Shown one piece after another: positions 15,722 through 25,635 of a stretch of DNA of 64,000 bases. The notes beneath the pieces were generated by a model. The model worked only from the letters and a program-made list of their open reading frames with translations, was not told the DNA's origin and ran no database searches. Where the stretch lies: assembly GCF_017939615.1 (NCBI RefSeq), contig NZ_JAGKSR010000001.1, positions 1 through 64,000 on the forward strand, given 5' to 3'. Within the stretch, counting starts at the first letter, position 1, and each line of letters begins with the position of its first letter. The position numbers and the translations under genes were made by a program. The stretch is from Microbacterium sp. BLY. GTDB taxonomy: Bacteria; Actinomycetota; Actinomycetes; Actinomycetales; Microbacteriaceae.

Positions 15722-17310
15722 GCCGCATCGTGATCATCGGCGCCGGGGTCGCCGGCCTGGCCACCGCCGGCCTGCTCGCACGGGACGGACACGACGTCGT
15801 GGTGCTGGAGAAGAACGACCGCGTCGGAGGGCGCGCCGGGACGATCGAGCGCGACGGCTTCCGGTTCGATTCCGGCCCCTCGTGGTACCTCATGCCCGAG
15901 GTCTTCGACCACTACTTCCGGATGATGGGCACGAGCACCGAGGATCAGCTCGACCTCACCCTCCTCGACCCCGGGTACCGCGTGTTCCGCTCCCCCGAGT
16001 CCGGTGACGCCCCGGTCACGGTGCCGGCGGGACGCGAGGCCGTTGCGGCCCTCTTCGAATCCCTGGAGCCGGGCTCAGCCGCCGCGCTCGACACGTACCT
16101 CGCGTCCGCGCACGACGCCGGAGGCATGGCCCGGCGCTACTTCCTCTACAACCCCTTCACCCGGGCCAGGACGCTGGCCGCCCCCGAGGTCGTGAGGGCG
16201 CTGCCGCGTCTCTTCTCGCTCCTCGGCACGCGGCTGCAGGCCTTCGCGGCGCGCCGCTTCCGGAACCCGGTGCTGCGGCAGATCCTCGGCTATCCGGCGG
16301 TCTTCCTCGGCACCGACCCCCGCACGGCCCCGGCGATGTACCACCTGATGAGCGCACTCGACCTCGACCAGGGCGTGCTGTACCCGCAGGGCGGGTTCTG
16401 GAGGGTCGTGGAACGGCTGGAGGCGCTGGCCCGCGATGCGGGCGCGCGGATCGTGACCGGGGCGGACGTCACCGGCATCCGCACCCAGGACGCGGACGGC
16501 GCCACCCACGTGACCGGCGTCGGCTGGACCGACCGCGACGGCCACCAGCACATGGAGGAGGCGGACATCGTCGTCTCCGCCGCTGATCTCCATCACACCG
16601 AGACCGCCCTGCTGCCGCCGACGCTGCAGTCCTACCCGGAGTCGTGGTGGGCGCGACGGACGAGCGGCCCCGGAGGCGTGCTCGTGATGCTCGGCGTGCG
16701 CGGTGCGCTCCCCGAGCTCCCCCATCACTCGCTCTTCTTCACAGACGACTGGGACGCGAACTTCGACGCCATCTTCGGTGCCGCACCGACCATCCCCGCG
16801 CCGGCCTCCACGTACGTGTGCCGCCCGAGCGCCACCGACCCGGATGTCGCCCCGGACGGCCACGAGAACCTCTTCGTCCTGGTCCCCGTCCCCGCCGACG
16901 TCGACCTCGGCCACGGCGGCAGCGACGGTGACGGCGCGCCCGCGATCGAAAGGGCCGCCGACGCCGCGATCGACATGATCGCGACCTGGGCGGGGATCCC
17001 CGATCTGCGTGAGCGCATCATCGTGCGCGAGACGATCGGCCCCGCCGACTTCCGCGACGACTACCGTTCGTGGCGCGGCGGCATGCTGGGGCCGGCGCAC
17101 ATCCTCTCCCAGAGCGCCATGTTCCGCGCGCAGAACGCCTCACGCCGGGTGCGGGGCCTCTACTACGCCGGCGCCACCACGGCACCGGGCGTCGGTGTGC
17201 CGATGTGCCTCATCAGCGCCGAGATCGTCCTCAAGCGCATCCGGGGGGACCACTCCCCCGGTCCTCTGCCGGAGCCGGCGCCCCGGCAGACGACGGCGGA
17301 GCCGGCATGA
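15718..17310 (+). CDS. crtI: Phytoene desaturase
   Basis: CrtI is an FAD-dependent desaturase converting phytoene to lycopene. The 530-aa protein opens with the dinucleotide-binding GAGVAGLATAGLLARDGHDV and VVLEKNDRVGGRAGT. It has GFRFDSGPSWYLMPEVF and the C-terminal signature GLYYAGATTAPGVGVPMCLISAE, all standard for bacterial CrtI. A run rich in Pro follows the fold. It overlaps crtB and crtYe by four bases. Confidence 0.97.
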   Translation: MSRIVIIGAGVAGLATAGLLARDGHDVVVLEKNDRVGGRAGTIERDGFRFDSGPSWYLMPEVFDHYFRMMGTSTEDQLDLTLLDPGYRVFRSPESGDAPVTVPAGREAVAALFESLEPGSAAALDTYLASAHDAGGMARRYFLYNPFTRARTLAAPEVVRALPRLFSLLGTRLQAFAARRFRNPVLRQILGYPAVFLGTDPRTAPAMYHLMSALDLDQGVLYPQGGFWRVVERLEALARDAGARIVTGADVTGIRTQDADGATHVTGVGWTDRDGHQHMEEADIVVSAADLHHTETALLPPTLQSYPESWWARRTSGPGGVLVMLGVRGALPELPHHSLFFTDDWDANFDAIFGAAPTIPAPASTYVCRPSATDPDVAPDGHENLFVLVPVPADVDLGHGGSDGDGAPAIERAADAAIDMIATWAGIPDLRERIIVRETIGPADFRDDYRSWRGGMLGPAHILSQSAMFRAQNASRRVRGLYYAGATTAPGVGVPMCLISAEIVLKRIRGDHSPGPLPEPAPRQTTAEPA

Positions 17311-17654
17311 TGGGCGCGATCTACCTGACCGCCCTCCTCATCTCCCTCGGGTGCATGCTGCTCCTCGACTGGCGCTTCCGGCTCTTCTTCTGGCGCGACC
17401 CCGTCACGGCGACCATCGTCACCGTCGTCGGCCTCGCCTTCTTCCTCGCCTGGGATGTGGCGGGCATCGCCGCGGGCATCTTCTTCCGCGGCGAGGCCGC
17501 GATCGCGACCGGCATCGTCCTGGCTCCGGAGCTCCCCCTCGAGGAGCCGATCTTCCTGGTCTTCCTCGTCGTCTGCACGATGGTCCTCTACGGTGGTGCG
17601 GTCCGGCTCCTCACGCGTCGCCGCCTCCGCGCGACGGAGAGGAGCACGGCATGA
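17307..17654 (+). CDS. crtYe: C50 carotenoid epsilon-cyclase subunit CrtYe
   Basis: This 115-aa membrane protein has three hydrophobic helices and the lycopene-cyclase motif PLEEPIF at about residue 78-84. In Corynebacterium, CrtYe and CrtYf form a heterodimeric epsilon-cyclase closing the rings of flavuxanthin to give decaprenoxanthin. The gene starts with tandem ATG codons; the first overlaps the crtI stop. Ring type (epsilon, beta or gamma) cannot be read directly from the sequence. Confidence 0.88.
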   Translation: MMGAIYLTALLISLGCMLLLDWRFRLFFWRDPVTATIVTVVGLAFFLAWDVAGIAAGIFFRGEAAIATGIVLAPELPLEEPIFLVFLVVCTMVLYGGAVRLLTRRRLRATERSTA

Positions 17655-17986
17655 CCTACCTCCAGCTGTCCGCGGTGTTCCTCGCCGTCGCCGCGCTCAC
17701 CGCCGTCGCACTGTGCGTGGGCGCACGGCGCACGCCGCACCTCGGCGCGCTGACGATCACCGCTTTCGCGCTCTTCGTCCTGACCGCCGTCTTCGACACG
17801 ATCATGATCGCCACCGGTCTCTTCCACTACGCGCCCGCGCACCTCGCCGGGGTGCACATCGGTCTCGCGCCGCTGGAGGATTTCGCGTACCCGCTGGCCG
17901 GGGTGCTGCTGCTCCCCGCCCTGTGGACCGCGTTGCGGGCCCGGCGCTCGCGCACGACGTCCGCCGCAGCTGAGGAGCGCGCATGA
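17651..17986 (+). CDS. crtYf: C50 carotenoid cyclase subunit CrtYf
   Basis: This 111-aa membrane protein is the partner of CrtYe. Its segments are LSAVFLAVAALTAVALCVG-like, LTITAFALFVLTAVFDTIMI-like and a C-terminal helix following the PLEDFAYPL motif, the cyclase-domain counterpart of PLEEP. It overlaps crtYe and crtEb by four bases on either side, so subunits are probably made in fixed ratio. Its ring specificity is inferred from the decaprenoxanthin-type gene set. Confidence 0.87.
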   Translation: MTYLQLSAVFLAVAALTAVALCVGARRTPHLGALTITAFALFVLTAVFDTIMIATGLFHYAPAHLAGVHIGLAPLEDFAYPLAGVLLLPALWTALRARRSRTTSAAAEERA

Positions 17987-18876
17987 CCGACCGGACCTCC
18001 CGTGCCGGCGGCCTCGGCCGCGACATCGCCCAGATCGTGCTGTCCTCGCGGCCGATCAGCTGGATCAACACCGCCTTCCCGTTCGCCGCCGCCTACCTGC
18101 TGAGCACGCGCGAGATCGACGTCACCTTCGTGATCGGCACCCTCTACTTCCTCGTGCCCTACAACCTCGCGATGTACGGCATCAACGACGTCTTCGACTA
18201 CGCGTCCGACCTCGCGAACCCCCGCAAGGGCGGGATCGAGGGGGCCCTGCTCTCCCCGCGCATCCACCGCGCGACGCTGTGGGCGGCGGCGGTGACGAAC
18301 GTCCCGTTCCTCGTCTACCTCTTCGCCGTCGGCACCCCCGCGTCGTGGCTGTGGCTCGCCGTCAGCGTCTTCGCCGTCCTCGCGTACTCCGCGCCGGTGC
18401 TCCGCTTCAAGGAGCGCCCGTTCCTCGACTCCGTGACCTCGAGCACCCATTTCGTGAGCCCGGCCCTCGTCGGTCTCACCCTGGCGGGCGCTCCGCTGAC
18501 GACCAGCACCGTCCTCGTCCTCGGCGCGTTCTTCCTCTGGGGCATGGCCGCGCACGCGTTCGGAGCGGTGCAGGACATCGGTCCCGACCGTGAGGGCGGG
18601 ATCTCGTCCGTCGCGACGGTGATCGGCGCCCGGGCGACGGTCCGCCTCGCGATCGTGCTGTGGACGGTCGCCGGCGTCGCGATGCTGCTGACACCCTGGC
18701 CGGGTCCTCTGGCCGCGGTGCTGGCCCTCCCCTACATCGTCAACGCCGCACCGTGGTGGAACGTCACCGATGACACCTCGGCGGACACCAACCGCGCGTG
18801 GCGCCGCTTCATCGCCCTGAACTACATCGCGGGCTTCCTCGCCACGATGATCCTCATCCTCGCCTGGGTCTCCTGA
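17983..18876 (+). CDS. crtEb: Lycopene elongase (UbiA prenyltransferase)
   Basis: CrtEb adds two C5 DMAPP units to lycopene, giving the C50 skeleton of flavuxanthin. The 297-aa integral membrane protein has 7-9 helices and the UbiA Asp-rich motifs: NDVFDYASD at about residue 67-75 and DIGPDREGG at about 200-208. RPISWINTAFPFAAAYLL is the typical start of bacterial lycopene elongases. It is the last biosynthetic gene and is followed by the MmpL transporter 40 bp later. Confidence 0.93.
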   Translation: MTDRTSRAGGLGRDIAQIVLSSRPISWINTAFPFAAAYLLSTREIDVTFVIGTLYFLVPYNLAMYGINDVFDYASDLANPRKGGIEGALLSPRIHRATLWAAAVTNVPFLVYLFAVGTPASWLWLAVSVFAVLAYSAPVLRFKERPFLDSVTSSTHFVSPALVGLTLAGAPLTTSTVLVLGAFFLWGMAAHAFGAVQDIGPDREGGISSVATVIGARATVRLAIVLWTVAGVAMLLTPWPGPLAAVLALPYIVNAAPWWNVTDDTSADTNRAWRRFIALNYIAGFLATMILILAWVS

Positions 18877-18916
18877 CCCGGCATCCCCTCGAACGCCGCA
18901 GCTGAAAGGACCCCCG

Positions 18917-21103
18917 ATGTCCCGCCCCGCCCCCGCACCGACGCCGCCGACCCGCGAGCGCACCCGACGCCATTCCTGGCTGCGGGTGTTCCTGCCCGTC
19001 GCCCTCATCCTGGTGTGGCTGGTCGGGGCGTCACTCGGCGGTCCGCTCTTCGGCAAGGTCGACGAGGTGTCCTCGAACGACCAGACGACCTACCTCCCGG
19101 AATCGGCGGACGCCACGACGGTGCAGCAGCTGCTCGGCGAGTTCACCGACAGCGACGCGATCCCCGCGATCGCCGTGTTCACATCCGAGGAGGAGCTGAC
19201 GCCGTCGGAGCTCGAGGCCATCTCCGCGGCCGTCGCCGATGCCCCGGACGTCGAGGGGGTCGCGGACGATGTCTCCCCGGCCCTCCCGTCCGAGGACGGA
19301 CGGGCCGTGCAGGCCTTCATCCCGATCGACGGCGACGCCGAGCTGAGCGAGGCCACGACGGCTCTCGGCGAGGAGCTCCGCGCCGCGGTGCCCGACGGCA
19401 TCACCGTGTACATCACGGGACCGGCGGGCTTCACGGCCGACCTCGCCGCAGGCTTCGCGGGCATCGACGGTCTCCTGCTCGGCGTGGCCCTGCTCGCCGT
19501 GCTCGTGATCCTCGTCCTCGTCTACCGGTCGTTCCTGCTGCCGCTCGTCGTGCTCTCCACGAGCCTGTTCGCCCTGTGCGTCGCCCTCCTCGTCGTGTGG
19601 TGGCTGGCGAAATGGGAGATCCTCCTGCTCAGCGGCCAGACCCAGGGCATCCTCTTCATCCTCGTGATCGGCGCCGCGACCGACTATGCGCTGCTGTTCG
19701 TCGCGCGATACCGGGAGGAGTTGCGGGTGGCGCAGGACAAGGGCGTCGCCCTCCTCGCCGCATGGAAGGGGTCGGTCGAGCCGATCGTCGCCTCCGGCGG
19801 CACCGTGATCGCCGGACTCCTGTGCCTGCTGCTCAGCGATCTGAAGTCGAACAGCACGCTGGGTCCGGTCGCATCGATCGGCATCGTGTTCGCGATGCTC
19901 TCCGCCCTCACCCTCCTGCCGGCACTGCTCCTCCTGTTCGGCCGCGCGGTGTTCTGGCCCCGCCGTCCGCGGTTCGAGCCCGAGGTCGTCGCCGCGGAGC
20001 ACGGCATGCGCACCACCGGCCTGTGGGCCCGGCTCTCCGGCCTCATCACCAAGCGCCCGCGGGCGATCTGGATCGTGACCACCCTCGTCCTGCTCGCCGG
20101 CGCCGCGGGAGTGACCCAGCTCGATGCGCAGGGCGTCCCGCAGTCCGACCTCGTGCTCGGTGCGTCCGAGGCACGGGACGGCCAGGTCGCACTCGGCGAG
20201 CACTTCCCCGGCGGCTCCGGCAGCCCCGTCTCGGTGATCGTGGACGAGGACCGCCTGCAGGACGCGGCGGACATCCTCCTCGACAACGACGGGGTGGACG
20301 GCGTGACGGTCACCGCCGCCGACTCCCCGAGCGGGACCGCGCCCGTCACCGCGGAAGGGATCACCGCCGTCGGGCCTCCCGGGACCCCGGCACCCGAGCC
20401 GACAACGGTCGACGGTCAGGTGCTCCTGCAGGGCACGCTGACGGATGCCGCCGATTCCGAGGCCGCCGCCTCCACCGTGCGCGAGCTGCGCACCGAGCTC
20501 GACGACCTCGGGGCCGCGGTGGGCGGGGTGACGGCGACGTCGATCGACACGAACGACGCGTCCATCCACGACCGCAACCTGATCATCCCGCTCATCCTGG
20601 TCGTCATCATGATCATCCTGATGCTGCTGTTGCGCTCGATCCTCGCGCCCGTGTTGCTGATCCTCACCACGGTGCTGTCGTTCGGGACCGCCCTCGGCGT
20701 CTCGGCGCTGGTGTTCAACGGCATCTTCGACTTCCCCGGTGCCGACCCTGCCGTCCCGCTCTACGGCTTCGTGTTCCTCGTCGCGCTCGGCATCGACTAC
20801 AACATCTTCCTCATGACGCGGGTCCGGGAGGAGTCGAAGCAGCACGGCACCAGGGAGGGCATCCTCCGCGGACTCTCGATCACGGGTGGCGTGATCACCT
20901 CCGCGGGCCTGGTGCTCGCGGCGACCTTCGCGGCCCTGTCGGTGATCCCGATCCTGTTCCTCGTGCAGCTGGCGTTCATCGTCGCGTTCGGCGTGCTGCT
21001 GGACACCTTCGTCGTGCGGTCGCTGCTCGTCCCGGCGCTCTCGTATGACATCGGCAAGGCGATCTGGTGGCCGTCGAAGCTGTGGCGGCGCGGCGAACCC
21101 TGA
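18917..21103 (+). CDS. MmpL/RND family transporter
   Basis: The 728-aa protein has the duplicated RND layout: one helix, a large extracytoplasmic loop, a five-helix bundle, then the same again. The proton-relay-type signatures [17 protein letters not shown] and [16 protein letters not shown] (Asp-Tyr pairs) are present. The C. glutamicum carotenoid locus also includes an MmpL-type gene (cg0722), so carotenoid or lipid export is a plausible role. The ATG follows GAAAGGA. It is the last gene of the crt operon. Confidence 0.92.
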   Translation: MSRPAPAPTPPTRERTRRHSWLRVFLPVALILVWLVGASLGGPLFGKVDEVSSNDQTTYLPESADATTVQQLLGEFTDSDAIPAIAVFTSEEELTPSELEAISAAVADAPDVEGVADDVSPALPSEDGRAVQAFIPIDGDAELSEATTALGEELRAAVPDGITVYITGPAGFTADLAAGFAGIDGLLLGVALLAVLVILVLVYRSFLLPLVVLSTSLFALCVALLVVWWLAKWEILLLSGQTQGILFILVIGAATDYALLFVARYREELRVAQDKGVALLAAWKGSVEPIVASGGTVIAGLLCLLLSDLKSNSTLGPVASIGIVFAMLSALTLLPALLLLFGRAVFWPRRPRFEPEVVAAEHGMRTTGLWARLSGLITKRPRAIWIVTTLVLLAGAAGVTQLDAQGVPQSDLVLGASEARDGQVALGEHFPGGSGSPVSVIVDEDRLQDAADILLDNDGVDGVTVTAADSPSGTAPVTAEGITAVGPPGTPAPEPTTVDGQVLLQGTLTDAADSEAAASTVRELRTELDDLGAAVGGVTATSIDTNDASIHDRNLIIPLILVVIMIILMLLLRSILAPVLLILTTVLSFGTALGVSALVFNGIFDFPGADPAVPLYGFVFLVALGIDYNIFLMTRVREESKQHGTREGILRGLSITGGVITSAGLVLAATFAALSVIPILFLVQLAFIVAFGVLLDTFVVRSLLVPALSYDIGKAIWWPSKLWRRGEP

Positions 21104-21122
21104 CACACGCGGACGCGGAGGG

Positions 21123-21196
21123 TGCCCTCGACAGGATTCGAACCTGCGACCTGCCCTTTAGGAGAGGGCTGCTCTATCCTGCTGAGCTACGAGGGC
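21123..21196 (-). tRNA. tRNA-Arg (anticodon CCT)
   Basis: The reverse complement folds as a 74-nt cloverleaf: acceptor GCCCTCG/CGAGGGC with discriminator A, D-arm GCTCAGCAGGATAGAGC and T-arm GGTTCGAATCC. The anticodon stem GCCCT/AGGGC frames the loop CTCCTAA, so the anticodon CCT reads AGG (Arg). The CCA end is not encoded. Confidence 0.95.
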
Positions 21197-21245
21197 GCGC
21201 TGCCAGTCTACGGGACGGGGGCAACGCGCCCTCGCGCGTGCCAGG

Positions 21246-21743
21246 TCAGGCGGCGAGGGCCAGGTAGGGCTCCCAGCGTGGATCGCTGCGTTCGACACCC
21301 CGCACCGTCCACGCGGTCCCATGCGGGGGTCGCGGCGTGAACCGCAGCTGCCAGCGCATCTCCTGCGGGGTGCGATTGCTCTTGAGGTTGTTGCACCGCA
21401 GGCAGCAGGCGACGAGGTTCTCCCACGAGTCCGCTCCGCCGCGGGAACGCGGGAGGACGTGGTCGATGGTCGCGGCGGTCTTGCCGCAGTATCCACAGCG
21501 GTGCCCATCGCGCCGCAGGACGCCGCGCCGGGTGACCGGCACCCGCCGGCTCGTGGGGACGCGCACGTAGCGGGAGAGGATGATCACCGCCGGGCGGTCG
21601 TAGACGCCGCGGGTGCCCCAGACGGGGTCGTCCTCGACACGTTCGATCACCGTCGCCTTGTCGTTCATGACCAGGACGAGGGCTCTCTTGAAGGACACGA
21701 TCGCCAAGGGCTCGTATCCGGCGTTCAGGACCAGTGTGCGCAT
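21246..21743 (-). CDS. HNH endonuclease
   Basis: This 165-aa protein begins [22 protein letters not shown], the conserved start of an actinobacterial stand-alone HNH family. The nuclease core at about residues 80-120 is CGYCGK, then [11 protein letters not shown] (the D-H pair) and [19 protein letters not shown], with two CxxC zinc knuckles. Its cellular role is unknown. It is not next to phage or restriction genes. Confidence 0.93.
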   Translation of the reverse strand: MRTLVLNAGYEPLAIVSFKRALVLVMNDKATVIERVEDDPVWGTRGVYDRPAVIILSRYVRVPTSRRVPVTRRGVLRRDGHRCGYCGKTAATIDHVLPRSRGGADSWENLVACCLRCNNLKSNRTPQEMRWQLRFTPRPPHGTAWTVRGVERSDPRWEPYLALAA

Positions 21744-21833
21744 TCGTCATCCTCTCGATCCGCCGGGACGGCTTCCCGGCACTCTCGACTCACACGACGT
21801 CGTGCAGGAGGAAGAGTGTTCGCAGGGACGAGA

Positions 21834-21861
21834 AAAGGCGCCGTCTAGAGACGGCGCCTTT
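21834..21861. terminator. Rho-independent terminator
   Basis: Twelve-base arms AAAGGCGCCGTC and GACGGCGCCTTT with a TAGA tetraloop. On the minus strand it would end transcripts from the M23 gene or the small ORF at 21845-21955 before the HNH gene. Confidence 0.85.
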
Positions 21862-21955
21862 CGCGCGCGGCGGTACCGCGGCATCCCTGCGGGCAATGCC
21901 GAAGGACGTGACGACCGAGAGCGTCCATGGTTCGGATGCTCGGTGTTCGCTTCAT
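21845..21955 (-). CDS. Possible 36-aa small protein or leader peptide
   Basis: An ATG at 21953-21955 preceded by GGGAGAGG opens a 36-codon frame (MKRTPSIRTMDALGRHVL...), whose TAG lies in the loop of the following terminator. The product is basic with two Cys. Codon third positions are less biased than in neighbouring genes, so this could be chance. It sits between the M23 and HNH genes in their orientation. Confidence 0.25.
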   Translation of the reverse strand: MKRTPSIRTMDALGRHVLRHCPQGCRGTAARERRRL

Positions 21956-22050
21956 CAGCCTCTCCCGCCTGTATGACGACGGGTTCAGGCTAACCCATCC
22001 CGCGAGGACCGAGGCGGAACGGCAGATGAATGCTCGAGAACGTGTCCTGG

Positions 22051-22878
22051 TCAGCCGGCGTTGACGGAGAGCCAGGACATCGGCTCGACGAGGCCGCCGT
22101 TGATCCAGACCTCGAAGTGCAGGTGGTTCGCGGTGGAGCGCCCGGTGCTGCCGACGTAGCCGATCAGCTGTCCGGCGGCGACCGTCTGGCCGGCCTGGAC
22201 CTGGCGCGATCCGTAGAGCATGTGACCGTACGTGGTCTGCACCTGCTGGCCGCCCACGACGCTGTCGAGCATCACGGCGACGCCGTAGCCGCCGATGCTC
22301 TCGGCGGACGCGCGGACGACGCCCGCGGCAGCGGCATAGATCGGAGTACCGGCCGGCGCGAGCATGTCGGCGCCGTTGTGGCCGCCGCCGATCGTGCGGC
22401 TGACGTTCCAGGAGCCGAGCGGCAGCGGGTAGCGGACCTGGCCGGAGCCCGGGGCCACGAGCGCGTATCCGGCGGTGTTGAAGTTGCCGGAGGACGGAGC
22501 GGAGGCGGACGCGGCGGCAGCGGCGGCCCGGGCCGCGGCGGCCGCAGCCTCCTCGGCCTTCTTCTTCTCGATCTCCTCGGGCGTCGTCGCGGTGAAGGTT
22601 CCGCGGACGAGCGGTGCGGCGGTCGCCTCGGAGGCGACCACGAGCGACTGCGCGTCGACTGCGGCGAGCTGCTGCACGGTCTGCGCGGTCGCATCGGTCG
22701 GCTTGGACGCCGCATACGCGGGAAGGGCGACGGCGGCGACGAGAGCGCCGACGGCGCCGAAGATCGCCACCGACCGGAGAGGGGCTGCGATCTTTCGAGC
22801 GTTCACCCGGGCGCCGGTGCGTCGGGCGGGTACTCGATCTTCAGATGTCTTCGCGGTCGGTTCGATGTCTGCGGCCAA
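22051..22878 (-). CDS. Secreted M23 family metallopeptidase
   Basis: The 275-aa protein has a basic N-terminus, a signal-peptide/TM segment (VAIFGAVGALVAAVALPAYA) ending in a plausible AYA cleavage site, an Ala-rich helical spacer (EEIEKKKAEEAAAAA) and a C-terminal LytM/M23 domain. The zinc site is visible as GGGHNGADML and NHLHFEVW, with TTYGHM between them. It probably cleaves peptidoglycan cross-links. AGGAGG nine bases before TTG (22876-22878) supports that start over upstream ATG/GTG codons. A folded leader precedes it. Confidence 0.9.
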   Translation of the reverse strand: MAADIEPTAKTSEDRVPARRTGARVNARKIAAPLRSVAIFGAVGALVAAVALPAYAASKPTDATAQTVQQLAAVDAQSLVVASEATAAPLVRGTFTATTPEEIEKKKAEEAAAAAARAAAAAASASAPSSGNFNTAGYALVAPGSGQVRYPLPLGSWNVSRTIGGGHNGADMLAPAGTPIYAAAAGVVRASAESIGGYGVAVMLDSVVGGQQVQTTYGHMLYGSRQVQAGQTVAAGQLIGYVGSTGRSTANHLHFEVWINGGLVEPMSWLSVNAG

Positions 22879-22894
22879 AACGTGGTCCTCCTGA

Positions 22895-23060
22895 GCCTTC
22901 GCACCTCGGGCGGCGCTGGCCCGTCGACACTCTGCCCCAGGGCAGGAATGCACCACTCGGGTTCGAGTGCATCCCTCATGGAGAAGACGACGAGCCGGAA
23001 GGCGGATCTTCGCGGTTCGCCCCCAGCGGGCTTCTTCGCTGAGGACCTGACCGAGGTTAC
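22895..23060 (-). promoter_or_regulatory. Structured 5' leader of the M23 gene, possibly a c-di-AMP (ydaO-like) riboswitch
   Basis: The roughly 170-bp leader carries a strong hairpin: GGATGCACTC pairs through the loop GAACCC with GAGTGGTGCATTCC. There is also a CTGCCC/GGGGCAG hairpin and the segment CGCTGGGGGCGAACC, which resembles the GGGGYGAA block of ydaO/c-di-AMP riboswitches. Those riboswitches often precede cell-wall hydrolases in Actinobacteria. The classical 3' block (GUCAGCUAACCU) is not evident, so this assignment is tentative. Confidence 0.35.
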
Positions 23061-23115
23061 CGGAAGATAACGATCATGTCACCCTGGGAAACTGACAATA
23101 CGCGGTGAGGGGCGT

Positions 23116-23817
23116 TCAGGCGGGTTCGCCGACGAGGAAGATGTGGGACGCCAGCTCGACGGGGAGTTCGAGGCCTTCCTCCTTACCGTCCATCTGGATG
23201 AGCACGTAGCCCTCGTTGAAGCGGAAGTCTCCGTGCGCTCCGGGGACGACACCCGCATCGCGCAGCTGCTCCAGCAGCTCGGGATCCACCTGAGCGGGCT
23301 CGGCCAGACGGCGGACGGTGCCCTCGACGGGCTCCCCCGCGGCGTTCAGCCGCTGCACGAGGCCGATGACCCCCTCATCGAAGGTGCGTGCGGGGAGGTC
23401 GCCGAGCTGGTCGAGACCGGGGATCGGGTTGCCGTAGGGCGACTCGGTCGGGTGACCGAGCAGCTCGACGAGACGTCGCTCCACCTGCTCGCTCATGACG
23501 TGCTCCCACCGGCAGGCCTCTTCATGGACGAACGCCCAGTCGAGCCCGATGACGTCGGACAGCAGACGCTCCGCGAGCCGGTGCTTGCGCATCACGTCCA
23601 CGGCCTTCCGGCGGCCCGCGTCGGTCAGCTCGAGCGTGCGGTCCTCGGACACGACCACCAGCCCGTCGCGCTCCATGCGCCCGACGGTCTGGGAGACGGT
23701 GGGCCCGGAGTGGCCGAGGCGCTCCGAGATGCGCGCGCGCAGCGGGACGATGTTCTCCTCCTCGAGCTCGAGGATGGTGCGGAGATACATCTCCGTGGTG
23801 TCGATCAGATCGGTCAT
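23116..23817 (-). CDS. DtxR/IdeR family iron-dependent regulator
   Basis: This 233-aa protein has the full DtxR layout. It opens with the N-terminal wHTH (DTTEMYLRTILELEEE, RISERLGHSGPTVSQTVGRMERDGLV). The metal-binding/dimer domain includes HRLAERLLSDVIGLDW and EEACRWEHVMS, holding the Cys and His ligands of the primary site, followed by a C-terminal SH3-like domain. The Cys at the DtxR C102 position favours iron over manganese. With Fe(II) it should repress uptake genes. An iron-box-like palindrome lies in its own promoter. Divergent from serC. Confidence 0.94.
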   Translation of the reverse strand: MTDLIDTTEMYLRTILELEEENIVPLRARISERLGHSGPTVSQTVGRMERDGLVVVSEDRTLELTDAGRRKAVDVMRKHRLAERLLSDVIGLDWAFVHEEACRWEHVMSEQVERRLVELLGHPTESPYGNPIPGLDQLGDLPARTFDEGVIGLVQRLNAAGEPVEGTVRRLAEPAQVDPELLEQLRDAGVVPGAHGDFRFNEGYVLIQMDGKEEGLELPVELASHIFLVGEPA

Positions 23818-23835
23818 GTGGGCCCTCCGAAGTTC

Positions 23836-23850
23836 TTAGGCAAGCCTACA
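23836..23850. promoter_or_regulatory. Iron-box-like palindrome in the dtxR/serC intergenic region
   Basis: TTAGGCAAGCCTACA contains the exact inverted repeat TAGGC-AA-GCCTA and resembles the left and right halves of the DtxR/IdeR consensus TTAGGTTAGGCTAACC. It lies 19 bp before the regulator's ATG and 46 bp before serC, so autoregulation is likely and effects on serC are possible. Confidence 0.6.
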
Positions 23851-23886
23851 TTCCCCCGGCGACATCGGATCGGCGCTCCCCCCTAG

Positions 23887-25008
<1,122 letters not shown>

Positions 25009-25017
25009 CCGCCCGGG

Positions 25018-25635
25018 TCACTCCTCGTCGTCGCCGGCGTACGCATCGCGGGCGTCGGCGTCGTCGTCTCCGGACTCGTCGCCGTCATACGAATCGTCGT
25101 CGTCATCCTCGTCGGACTCTTCGTCGTCGGAGTCCTCGGCGGAATCATCCAGTTCGTCGATGTCGACGCCGTCCAGGTCGCCCGCGTGCAGGATGTCGGA
25201 GCCGTCGTCGTCGAGGTCGTCCTCGCCGAGGGCGTCGTCTTCGACATCGTCGCCGTCCTCCGCGTCATCCGCCTCCGGCGCGTCCTCCGCGGCCGCGGCC
25301 GCCTCGGCCAGCTCCGCCTGGTGCGCGCGGTACTCGGCCAGGCGTTCCGCCCACGGCACCCATTCCGGCGCGAGCAGGGCGCCGTCGCCGGGCAGCAGCT
25401 CGACCTCGAGGACGGTGGGCTCCTCGTCGTCCACGCGGGCGACGGTGACGGTCCAGTACCAGCCGGGGTAGCCGGGAAGACGGTTCTCGAACCGCAGGGA
25501 GACGGACCCGTCATCCTCCGGCACGAAGCCGGCGGCCGGACCGATGGTCGCCGCGGGAGTGATCTCCCGCAGCGACGCGAGCGCGAGGTCGTGCGCCTCG
25601 ATGAGGCGCGCGTCGGCGTCAGGCTTCGAGGTCAT
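25018..25635 (-). CDS. DUF3027 family protein with acidic tail
   Basis: The first 115 residues (DARLIEAHDLALASLREI, PGYPGWYWTVTVARVDDEEPTVLEVELLPG, APEWVPWAERL) match the DUF3027 family, which is restricted to Actinobacteria and without known function. The last 90 residues are an extreme Asp/Glu-rich tail with scattered Ser and Ala. The start overlaps the upstream cold-shock gene by 17 nt, so translation of the two is probably coupled. Confidence 0.9.
   Translation of the reverse strand: MTSKPDADARLIEAHDLALASLREITPAATIGPAAGFVPEDDGSVSLRFENRLPGYPGWYWTVTVARVDDEEPTVLEVELLPGDGALLAPEWVPWAERLAEYRAHQAELAEAAAAAEDAPEADDAEDGDDVEDDALGEDDLDDDGSDILHAGDLDGVDIDELDDSAEDSDDEESDEDDDDDSYDGDESGDDDADARDAYAGDDEE

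Noticed and set aside
19031..21106. A 691-codon open frame antisense to the MmpL gene
   Set aside because: The translation is Glu/Asp/Arg/Gln-rich low complexity with no recognisable domain; the plus strand is a clear RND transporter.
21123..21743. tRNA-Arg with adjacent HNH gene as a possible integration site
   Set aside because: No integrase or duplicated tRNA end is seen, and the HNH gene is a common chromosomal actinobacterial type with normal base composition.
22051..22956. A longer N-terminus for the M23 peptidase starting at 22956
   Set aside because: The additional 26 codons give no signal-peptide feature and run through the leader hairpins; TTG at 22878 has AGGAGG at good spacing.
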